A stretch of DNA of 21,155 nucleotides from assembly GCA_002423465.1 (NCBI GenBank), contig DIWG01000025.1, positions 1-21,155 on the forward strand, given 5' to 3'. The notes under the pieces were generated by a model. It did not search any database, was not told the DNA's origin, and saw only the letters and a program-made list of their open reading frames with translations. The position numbers were made by a program, and so were the translations under genes. Source of the DNA: Syntrophaceae bacterium UBA6112 (GTDB lineage: Bacteria > Desulfobacterota > Syntrophia > Syntrophales > UBA5619). The number at the start of each line of letters is the position of its first letter. Position 1 is the stretch's first letter. Positions 1 to 6,795 of the stretch are shown here, in pieces.

Positions 1-379
1 TCATAGTATCCTGCGACGATTTTCTAGGGTGATGGGGTAACGTTCGATATCCGAGCAAACGACGCGCCTATCCGGACATAACAGCAGAAGCATACGTACA
101 ATCCATCAATCGCAGGTCGATTGTCAAGCAGTTTATCCGTTTATTTTACTGATTTGACCGAATGTAACCGAATCAAGTATTTCCGGTTGGCTGGTCCAGG
201 CGAGACGAGAAAACACGTTGAGATCGGGCATTCGCGCGCATCGATTCAGGCCGAGGATAAGTCCGTTGTCCGGATAGGGACCAGGAGGCGGTATTGAATG
301 CAGGATCGTTGAATAAGGCCTTTCGGCTTCGCCCGAACCAGGATGCTCGACCGTGGCCATGTATCGATAACGAGATTGT
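1..379. other. Left-edge region without a recognisable gene
   Basis: I see no convincing gene here. A minus-strand open frame spans roughly 133-420, but it runs into the GC-rich repeat that begins near 380, has no clear ribosome-binding site, and its translation resembles nothing I recognise. Base composition is more even than in the adjacent repeat. It could be a decayed gene fragment or plain intergenic DNA. Confidence 0.4.
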
Positions 380-397
380 GGTAGGCAAGGTTCGCGC

Positions 398-416
398 CGG
401 CCACTTGGTGTGGCCG
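398..416. repeat. Hairpin at the start of the left repeat copy
   Basis: CGGCCAC and GTGGCCG form a perfect 7-bp stem around the loop TTGGT. The identical hairpin occurs at 19503-19521 in the right copy. Confidence 0.7.
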
Positions 417-997
417 TCACGCCCCTTGCATTTTTTCCTTATTCCCCCCTGTCATCCCCCGGAGGGGGATTTCCCGCCCGCCACCCCATCAGGCGGTAGC
501 AGGGGCCGCGCCAGGGCATTCCTCTGCTCCAGCCCTGTCACGGCCCCTGCATTCTCCCTTCCGCACTCGGGCAAGGGCGTCGCCGGCCCTTTCCGCTGCC
601 CCAGGTCCGGCATCGCCCTTGCTTTTCCTCGCGCGGTGTTTTCTTTTCCGGCCGCAGGTCATGCGCCCACCCGTTCGTTTGGTGCTGCTCCTCCGTTCCA
701 GGGATCTGCGGGGAAGGCGGCCAGCGTTGCAGTCGCCGGGGTCGCGCCGCGGCGTCGCTCCCTGCCGGCTTGGTGCACCGTCTGCCGCGCCGTTATCCCC
801 CTCCCTCCCTCGCGGGTGCCATCGTCCGTCGGGGCCGGGCTTCGCTCCGCCCCTCCGGCATTTTGTACTTTTCTTTTGCCAGGTCCCGGCAGACTTCGCT
901 GAGCTCAGACTGCCGGTCCTCGGGCTTTTTGCAGCCGGCTCCGCGACCGCATAAACCCGCGGACGCTCCGCTCTCCTGCGCCAAGGTGGCCCGCCTG

Positions 998-1030
998 CCG
1001 CCTGTCACCTCCTTCGTCGGAGACAGGCGG
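998..1030. repeat. Nested hairpin conserved in both repeat copies
   Basis: CCGCCTGTC (998-1006) pairs perfectly with GACAGGCGG (1022-1030). Inside the loop, CTCC and GGAG form a second short stem capped by TTCGTC. The same nested structure is present in the right copy at about 20378-20410. Confidence 0.7.
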
Positions 1031-1357
1031 CCGCGGGCGATCATTTTCTTTTCGGTCGCCGTGACTCGCCCTCCGCTTCGCTCCGGACGAGACACGTCTC
1101 CCTGGTTCGCGCCCTCGCCCTCGAAACCGCTGAAGCGGATTACAGGGCGCCGGACGGTCCCGCCCTTCGGTCGAGTCCGCCTGGCCGGGCGCTCCGGATA
1201 AAACCAAATCAAAAGATGAAACCGAGATCAGCGAAGGGTAATTTTGAGAGAGGAGGTTGGGGATGTTCGTTTTCCCATACGCGTGAAGTATATCGGCATT
1301 CTGCCTCTCTCCCCGCTCCCGGCACTTCCTCGTGTACTCGGATGCCTTGAAGCGGGG

Positions 1358-1841
1358 TCTGATAAGAAGAGATTCCACCCTCTCCAGCGACAACGAAAGG
1401 TAAACCTTTTATCCCGTTGCCGCCAAGACGCTGATGGATGTCGCTATCGCCAAGGGGCCGCTGCATTATTGCTGCTCCGATAAGAACGTTTGATGTTTCA
1501 CAACTAACTTTCATTTTTTTAGTATTTTTAATAGATAGACCCGAATGGCTTTCAGGGCAATTTTGCGCCGAAGTTGCGCTTAAGCGTCACCTCCTTTCGG
1601 GTGATAAGGGTCCTGGTTCTTCATTGGGACAGGGCGCCATTTACCCGCGTTTGTCCTGCCGCTGACGTGGATATAGTCATCCTTTCTCAACTCCAGCAGC
1701 AACCTTTTCGCGGAATTATCCGACAGCTCCATAAATCACCTGCATCCATTACAGGGCAAATATCTTTCATCCGGTTAAGTGGATTTGCTCAGTTTCCGGA
1801 GCTCCTTCACGACCACGTCCACGGACTTGTCAATCCCGCAT
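1358..1841. other. Mostly intergenic region with small open frames
   Basis: This region separates the left repeat from the last gene of the minus-strand run. Apart from the small frame at 1580-1732, I recognise no gene. Just after the barrel protein stop, one minus-strand frame reads GIDKSVDVVVKELRKLSKST before a stop. It could be the tail of a lost gene, but this is speculative. I see no clear terminator hairpin with a T-run after the barrel gene. Confidence 0.4.
1580..1732 (-). CDS. Small 50-aa ORF, unknown function
   Basis: I do not recognise this protein. On the minus strand an ATG at 1732 is preceded by AGGTGA at 5-nt spacing, and the frame runs 50 codons to a TAA. The product is charged and ends in a proline/glycine-rich tail (YHPKGGDA). 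The last codons contain a near-perfect Shine-Dalgarno, AAAGGAGGTGA, but no normal ATG follows it at a useful distance; only an overlapping GTG frame of about 12 codons follows. This looks like the junction of a former gene pair whose downstream member was lost next to the repeat. It could be a genuine small protein or a relic. Confidence 0.35.
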   Translation of the reverse strand: MELSDNSAKRLLLELRKDDYIHVSGRTNAGKWRPVPMKNQDPYHPKGGDA

Positions 1842-2939
1842 TTAAAAGCGGAACCCGATGCCGGCCAATAACACATCGGTATCCCGATCATAGTCCGTGA
1901 CGATCCGGTTCCATGAAATGCGGATGCTCCACGGCGGACGGATTTGATAGGTCGCTGACATGGTGATCATGCCAGCAACGGTCGGTTCGTTATCGCCTCC
2001 GGATTCCGGTTTTCGGTGTTTGTCGAGGACGACGTAGGGTCCTGCTCCGACCCCGAGGGTCAGGCGATCATCGAAAAAAGGCCGGACGAGCCACAGTTGG
2101 GTGAGCATCCCCTTACGCTTGATCGGCCCCGGACTTCCCTCGTTTAGATAACCGACAGTCCAGTCGAAATGGCGTCCGAGACTTCGCCGGTACTCTACCA
2201 TCAAGGCTGTCGAGTTCTCCGAATCGCGGCTGTTGACGATCGTCTGGCCACCGAAAAGGGTAATCTCATTGTGAGCGGTTTCGTCTGCTTTGGATGACGC
2301 CGGCGCCGGCTGACCCGCAGAATGGGGTACCTCCAGTTGATATCCGATTCCGGCCAGTACGGAAAAGGTGTCCAGGCTGCGCGACGTCTCAATCAGGTTC
2401 GACTGTATTGAGAAAAGCCAGCGATTGTCCATCTGCCAGGTGGCGGACAGGCTGGCGATGGCACCCCATCCGTGGGAGTCCACATAGGAGGCCCCTTCCC
2501 TGGCCAACTGCGTGTCGTAGTATCGATAAGGGCCAATCCCGGCTGCGAGAACAATCCTTTCCCCCAGAGGTTTGGTGCGCGCCCAGAGCTGCAGGGTATG
2601 ACCGTCGCGATGATGGTGTTCAAAATGGCCTTCGTTTAGCCACGAGAAACTCACGGCCCAATGTTCGTTCAGGTCATGAAGATATTGGATGGCCCAGGAA
2701 TAGGATCGGTCCCGTGAATCATCCTCCTGAGCGCTTCCGCCCAGGATGCGAATCTCCTGAGCCATGCTCTCGTGATTGCCGAGGAGAGGTATGAATAGGA
2801 GGACCAAAACGAAACATACGATTGCCGGCATTCGCATCAATAGCGCTACCCAAGGGAGAGATTTGTCAAAAATCAACCCTCCATCGATGGCCGTAAGAGA
2901 CAGCCAACTGTTTTTCGGTTCGGCTTCTTTTATCTCCAT
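1842..2939 (-). CDS. Outer-membrane beta-barrel-like protein with two tandem homologous halves
   Basis: A predicted exported outer-membrane protein, last gene of the minus-strand run. A hydrophobic stretch at residues 38-54 followed by SMA-Q near residue 60 looks like a signal peptide. If so, the true start may be Met35 (position 2837), since starting at 2939 leaves an unusually long N-terminus; neither start has a well-spaced ribosome-binding site. The mature part is an internal duplication. Residues about 62-203 and 224-365 match each other, with LNEG at 101 and 265, a QLW at 117 and 281, GIGPY/GAGPY at 134 and 298, and a closing LAGIGYQL/LAGIGFRF. Alternating hydrophobic strands and the terminal Phe are typical of barrels. 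I do not recognise a named family and cannot assign an enzymatic role. It begins 11 bases after the LpxR-like gene, so the two are probably co-expressed. Confidence 0.75.
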   Translation of the reverse strand: MEIKEAEPKNSWLSLTAIDGGLIFDKSLPWVALLMRMPAIVCFVLVLLFIPLLGNHESMAQEIRILGGSAQEDDSRDRSYSWAIQYLHDLNEHWAVSFSWLNEGHFEHHHRDGHTLQLWARTKPLGERIVLAAGIGPYRYYDTQLAREGASYVDSHGWGAIASLSATWQMDNRWLFSIQSNLIETSRSLDTFSVLAGIGYQLEVPHSAGQPAPASSKADETAHNEITLFGGQTIVNSRDSENSTALMVEYRRSLGRHFDWTVGYLNEGSPGPIKRKGMLTQLWLVRPFFDDRLTLGVGAGPYVVLDKHRKPESGGDNEPTVAGMITMSATYQIRPPWSIRISWNRIVTDYDRDTDVLLAGIGFRF

Positions 2940-2950
2940 TCCCTCTGAGT

Positions 2951-4006
2951 TTAAAACGTGAACGACACGGAAATCGCCCCGAAATTCTGCTCGTCCGTCT
3001 GGGCTTCAAATTCCTTCGTCCGGTGAACATAGGAATAGGTGATTTTGAAGCGGTGGATGATCATCCCGATGCCGCCGACCAGATCGGCGACGAACGGTTT
3101 CTTGTCGACGCTGTGGCTGTCCCGGAAGGTGTTCCCGTCGAGCAAGATGTTCCGGGCTACGGCATTCCCATCAACGGCGAAGAAGAGGTGGATGCCAAAA
3201 CGATGAAACGGACGGAAGAAACGAGGGTCTGCATCATCCACGGGGGCGCTGCTGTCCGATCCCGGCCGGATCAGATAGGTCCCGAAATCGTTCGGGAGGT
3301 TCCAGCCAAGACGCATCTGGCCTCCCAGGTTGATTCCGGTGTAGGCGTTTCCGACGGCGACTCCTATATGGGGAATGCAATCGAATCCGAGACCTTCCGA
3401 AATTCTGGTTTTGAATGCTTTCCACTTGCGCTCAAAATACAGATTCAATATGGGTTCGTCATGGAGCTGATGCGACCACCCCTTGGGATCGGCGGAATCC
3501 GTCCAGACGTGGACCCCCCTCTGGATGTCCTCGGCATAGGAATGTCGTCCGACGATGCCAAGATCGAATTCGAGGGTGTCCATTAGACGTTCGTTTTTGC
3601 TGTGGAGCCCCAGTCCCAGGTACGTAATCCCGGCATAGGGCCGGTCGTCTAAGATCAGGTCGCTCCGTTCCTTGTCCTCCGGTGTGTAGATGTTCTGTCC
3701 CAGGGAAAGGGAAACCGCGCGTTGATTCTCCGGATCGTTGACGAACGGCATCCGTTCGATAAGCCGATGCACCCATGACGGCGCACGAACGACATCCCGG
3801 TAGTTCGAAAGATCCCGGGAAATCCACGAAAGCTTCGTCCCATGGGTGTAATAGCGGTCATTTTTGCCGAGGGCGAAGAGATCGTTTTCCAGGTAAAGTG
3901 TCAGGGTGTTCGACTTCCTCGCTTCTTCGTCCCCGGCAACGGCATGTTGCGGCAGGAATAGAAGCATGAGGATCGAGGCCAGCGCCAGAAACGATTTAGG
4001 TTTCAT
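2951..4006 (-). CDS. lpxR: LpxR-family lipid A 3'-O-deacylase, outer membrane
   Basis: LpxR-family (DUF2219) barrels remove the 3'-acyloxyacyl chain of lipid A at the outer membrane. Numbering from an ATG at 4060, residues 19-42 form a signal peptide ending AVA-G. The family signatures follow: LEND (N59, D60), YYTHG (T72), QNIYTP (122-127), and RGVH (H184). From memory of the Salmonella enzyme these correspond to its active-site Asn, Asp, Thr and His. The protein ends in an aromatic FTF, as barrels do. I chose the ATG at 4006, which gives a compact signal peptide and has AAGG upstream; ATGs at 4024 and 4060 are alternatives. It lies between the zinc-finger gene and the tandem barrel gene. The family call is firm; activity is not shown. 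Confidence 0.85.
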   Translation of the reverse strand: MKPKSFLALASILMLLFLPQHAVAGDEEARKSNTLTLYLENDLFALGKNDRYYTHGTKLSWISRDLSNYRDVVRAPSWVHRLIERMPFVNDPENQRAVSLSLGQNIYTPEDKERSDLILDDRPYAGITYLGLGLHSKNERLMDTLEFDLGIVGRHSYAEDIQRGVHVWTDSADPKGWSHQLHDEPILNLYFERKWKAFKTRISEGLGFDCIPHIGVAVGNAYTGINLGGQMRLGWNLPNDFGTYLIRPGSDSSAPVDDADPRFFRPFHRFGIHLFFAVDGNAVARNILLDGNTFRDSHSVDKKPFVADLVGGIGMIIHRFKITYSYVHRTKEFEAQTDEQNFGAISVSFTF

Positions 4007-4076
4007 TTTACGAGATACCTTCATGTGAATAAATAAAAAGAAGCTGTGCGCTTTTCTCATAGCTGACTCTGTATTT

Positions 4077-4430
4077 CTAACCTTGAAAATATCGCCATTC
4101 TCCGTCGGTCCACCGGAATATCATCCGGCCGGATTGGTAAGAATCATCAAAAAAATAATTGACTGTGCGCCAGCATTTCTCTTGGATAATCTCTATTAGA
4201 TATTCAATTTCATGATGCGTCAGCGGTTTCATTTTAAACACAAGGTTAACGGCGATCAGAAAATGAAGTGCTTTAACATCGGGAATCTTGAGTCGGCGCC
4301 GACCACATCCTCGGCATTCGTATTCGATGATCCTTTCAAGATAAACGTTTTCAACGCCATAGCCCGTATAATGGAATCTCTTAATTTCCGTTTTTTCGAG
4401 TTTCCTTCGGCACTCCGGACACATTGCCAT
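4077..4430 (-). CDS. MqsA/YgiT-type zinc-finger protein lacking the HTH domain
   Basis: The 117-aa product opens with CPEC (4-7) and has CRGC (39-42), the two CxxC knuckles of the zinc-binding N-domain of MqsA/YgiT antitoxins. The next stretch, IPDVKALHFLIA and KPLTHHEIEYL, resembles the linker and first helix that in MqsA lead into a helix-turn-helix. Here the sequence then departs into an aromatic-rich tail ending EWRYFQG, so the DNA-binding domain is missing or replaced. No MqsR-like toxin is adjacent. The start at 4430 is supported by AGGGA seven bases upstream. It begins 12 bases after the stop of the mlaE/mlaA remnant. It may be an orphan or degraded antitoxin, or a zinc protein with a different job. 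Confidence 0.7.
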   Translation of the reverse strand: MAMCPECRRKLEKTEIKRFHYTGYGVENVYLERIIEYECRGCGRRRLKIPDVKALHFLIAVNLVFKMKPLTHHEIEYLIEIIQEKCWRTVNYFFDDSYQSGRMIFRWTDGEWRYFQG

Positions 4431-4442
4431 CGCTGTTCCCTG

Positions 4443-5031
4443 TCATTTACTGAGACTCGCTTTTTTGACCATGTTCATCCGATATTGAACATAGACGTCA
4501 CCGATTGCCACATAAGGATCGATGGCCACTTCTTTGAGCGATTCATAATCGCCGATCCTGAAAGAGGTGTCGTTCACCTTCCCGTATCCGAGCGGATCGA
4601 TACGCATGGTGTCCAGGGCGTCGATCTGTTCGGAGATGCGTTGAATGCCGATCTCTGCGGTGATAGCCGCACGGCCCTGGCAGCAATCATGATCGCCGTG
4701 AGAACCGGTCCCAATTCCCGAACCAGGGTCAGGCCACCAGGGTGCCGAGAGCCCCTTGTGCGCCAAATTTAACCAGGGCATGGTACGATTGGAGACCCAA
4801 GACCATGCCGGTGAACAGGCCAACAAGCATGATGATCATGGTGGTCCGCGCCCCTATGTAATAGACTTGCTGTATGATCTTGATCAATTGTTTCGGTCGC
4901 AGGATCTTCAACACCGCCAAAAGGAGGAAAATCATCGACGCGCCCAGATGGCAGATCCACCGGATCGCTGCCCTGCCGACTGCACCAAACGGCCTCATTG
5001 ATGATATCAAGAACGTTTGTTTGCTTTTCAT
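4443..5031 (-). pseudogene. mlaE: Decayed mlaE fused to the 3' end of mlaA
   Basis: MlaE is the inner-membrane permease of the Mla ABC system that moves phospholipids between membranes; MlaA (VacJ) is its outer-membrane lipoprotein. The frame from ATG 5031 encodes a normal MlaE N-terminus including GLFTGMVLGLQSYHALVKFG, then stops at 4729. Shifting frame at about 4731 restores LVRELGPVLTAIMIAAR, and shifting again at about 4672 restores AAITAEIG and EQIDALDTM. Each shift fits one missing base. After DPLGYG (about 4581) the frame passes directly into NDTSFRIGDYESLK and DPYVAIGDVYVQYR, a MlaA C-terminus. The rest of mlaE, any genes between, and most of mlaA are absent. It starts 1 base after the stop of the upstream 70-aa gene. 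Sequencing error could explain single-base shifts, but not the fusion. Confidence 0.85.
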
Positions 5032-5032
5032 A

Positions 5033-5245
5033 TCAGCGCCTCAAGATTCCATCACAGTTCAGCATGGTGTCTTCGTTGTATGGCGATTGCACATGCTGCC
5101 CGATTTGTTCAAGGAACCGTTTTTCCACTCCAAACAAACCGTTGCTATCGGGATCTTTGTAGATTCCAACCGTCACAATGGTTCCCGAATCAGGGTCTTC
5201 TACCTTGACTTCGGTCACATAGGCCGCTTTCAGGTGCTTAGACAT
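5033..5245 (-). CDS. Small conserved-looking 70-aa protein, unknown function
   Basis: I cannot name this family with confidence. The product is soluble, with no signal peptide, and contains VTEVKVEDPDSG, VGIYKDPDSNGLFGVEKRFLEQ and a C-terminal YNEDTML. This has the pattern of a small globular beta/alpha protein. The ATG at 5245 has GAGG nine bases upstream, which supports this start over an in-frame TTG at 5260. Its stop codon lies 1 base from the start of the broken mlaE, so the two were probably translationally coupled. It lies 62 bases after the patatin gene. Confidence 0.65.
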   Translation of the reverse strand: MSKHLKAAYVTEVKVEDPDSGTIVTVGIYKDPDSNGLFGVEKRFLEQIGQHVQSPYNEDTMLNCDGILRR

Positions 5246-5307
5246 CGGAACGGTCCTCAAGAAATGAAACCCCTGCTACGTAATTTTTCATGGTCGGCCT
5301 CTTCGTA

Positions 5308-6756
5308 TCAATGCGAGGATGCATTTCCGACAGTTTCAGCCGGCGTCGATATTTTTCCGCCCATGTCAGCGACCAGCCGCTGGAAATCCGGTGAAGTGTA
5401 TAGCAATCTTGCGGCGACATCCCGAAGGAGGTCAACCTGATCCGATGGAAGCGAGAGTGTGGTCGGGATGCCGTGAAAGTAGTCCCGTTCGGCCTGTTTC
5501 CGGAGTGAATTGAAGGTCAAGTGGATCATATAGAAATCGAGGGGCATCGAATGCGAAGCGCCGATGGCTTGCCCGTCCAGGACATTGCGACGCAGAAGGT
5601 CGATCGTCTCAAAATTATATTTGTTGATCATGACGGTGGATGAGATTCCGAGGATCGCGCCGACTCCCGGCACATCCCCCATGAAACTCCAAGCCGGTCT
5701 CTCTTCCGTTTCCGCGTCCACGATGATAAAGGCGATCCTGCGTATTCCCTTCAGTACAGAACCGGTGAGGGCATCGCGGATGCCGCCTCTTGCTATGACC
5801 CTATCGATGATGGTGCGAAGGCCGAGATTATCCGAAATTCCCCCATCCACCAGATGGATGTACGGCTTTTTCTTTGGATCCAAAAAGATGTTTGCCCTGA
5901 CGGCCATGTGGTAAGCGCGGCTCGTTGGATCGGGTTTCTCCAAAGCGTTGGATATCCAAGCGGGTATTGGAGTATTGCATTTACCGGCGTAATTTTTCAT
6001 AACCATCGGCGATAAAGGCCCCGGGAGGGCCGATGAGGCCGCGACCGCTCTGGAAACCGGGTATTGGTTGAAATCCGAACAAATCCAATCAAAGGTCTCC
6101 GGTATAAAGGGGAAAACAACACCGTCTACAACATCAGTGGCCTGAAGCAGAATAACGGGACCTTCCTTCACGGCCATATCCGCCAGGGTCGCTCCATTGA
6201 ACAGGATACTGTCGTAGTATTCCTGTGCCATATCGCTTCGACCGAAACGAGGAGACCACAGCCGGGGCCAGTTGAATGGATTGAGAAACTGCCGGAATAG
6301 GTCGCCTTGGACGTCCCGTGTCAGGAAACGCTCCCGGAAATCTTTGAAGATACCCTCTCCATGAAGGCCATAATAGGCTGCCGTGAAGCTCCCGCCGGAT
6401 ACGGCCGTGATCAAGGACACCTCGTCCAGCATTGTTCCTGGCCGTTTCCAGTCTGGAGGAGAAACGGTTGTTCCCGGAAGATCGACCCGCTTCAGCGCCT
6501 CAAGCGTGCCATACGCCAATGAGGCCGCCCGGGTTCCTCCCCCGGAGAAGGCGATAATCAGAAACAACGGGCCGGAACGATCAATATGATGCCTGCTGCG
6601 GTCAGGGCCCGTCCTGCCGCTCACATCAACCTTGGGGTTGAGCGGATATTGGGCCGCGCACGCGGAAAGCGCCAATACGCCCACGACAATACACAAAATA
6701 ATGGCAGATTTGCTTTGATGTATGGAGTATTTCCCGGTGTATTCCTTTGGTTTCAT
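5308..6756 (-). CDS. Patatin-like phospholipase, predicted lipoprotein
   Basis: Patatin-family enzymes are Ser-Asp dyad acyl hydrolases acting on phospholipids. Numbering is from an in-frame TTG at 6777; the ATG at 6756 is residue 8 and is my preferred start. A hydrophobic segment (26-38) ends in the lipobox LSAC (C40), so the protein is probably lipid-anchored in the periplasm or outer membrane. The oxyanion loop FSGGGTRAAS is at 77-86. The nucleophile is S127 in AVSGGS, a known variant of GxSxG, and the catalytic Asp is D311 in VDGGISDNLG. All required residues are intact. It follows the glycogen synthase-like gene by 39 bases and precedes the Mla remnant and LpxR-like gene, which fits a role in envelope lipid turnover. 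Substrate is not known. Confidence 0.88.
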   Translation of the reverse strand: MKPKEYTGKYSIHQSKSAIILCIVVGVLALSACAAQYPLNPKVDVSGRTGPDRSRHHIDRSGPLFLIIAFSGGGTRAASLAYGTLEALKRVDLPGTTVSPPDWKRPGTMLDEVSLITAVSGGSFTAAYYGLHGEGIFKDFRERFLTRDVQGDLFRQFLNPFNWPRLWSPRFGRSDMAQEYYDSILFNGATLADMAVKEGPVILLQATDVVDGVVFPFIPETFDWICSDFNQYPVSRAVAASSALPGPLSPMVMKNYAGKCNTPIPAWISNALEKPDPTSRAYHMAVRANIFLDPKKKPYIHLVDGGISDNLGLRTIIDRVIARGGIRDALTGSVLKGIRRIAFIIVDAETEERPAWSFMGDVPGVGAILGISSTVMINKYNFETIDLLRRNVLDGQAIGASHSMPLDFYMIHLTFNSLRKQAERDYFHGIPTTLSLPSDQVDLLRDVAARLLYTSPDFQRLVADMGGKISTPAETVGNASSH

Positions 6757-6795
6757 CTCAATCCGTCCAAGGAACAAGATTCATGATGCGGCCCC

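Larger units (their letters stand above)
380..1357. repeat. Long GC-rich direct repeat, left copy
   Basis: This roughly 980-base block is a diverged copy of 19485-20734 in the same orientation. Matching begins at GGTAGGCAAGGTTCGCGCC and stays close through about 1200. It continues more weakly to a shared TATCGGCRTTCYGCCTCT segment and GCGGGG near 1357. The block is full of short inverted repeats, for example 398-416 and 998-1030. Frames are open on both strands, as expected for very GC-rich DNA, but none has a credible start or a recognisable product, and the two copies differ by indels that break frame. I read it as a non-coding, highly structured repeat family. No transposase or terminal inverted repeats are visible. 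Confidence 0.85.

Noticed and set aside
133..420. 95-codon minus-strand open frame at the left edge
   Set aside because: It begins inside the repeat, has no credible ribosome-binding site and matches nothing I recognise.
294..902. 202-codon plus-strand open frame in the left repeat
   Set aside because: Pro/Arg/Ser-rich translation of GC-rich repeat DNA, with no supporting start signal or recognisable domain.
380..1357. GC-rich repeat as an insertion sequence
   Set aside because: No transposase, no terminal inverted repeats and no visible target-site duplication in either copy.
380..1357. GC-rich repeat as a CRISPR array
   Set aside because: The recurring units are irregular in length and diverged, with no regular repeat-spacer period and no cas genes nearby.
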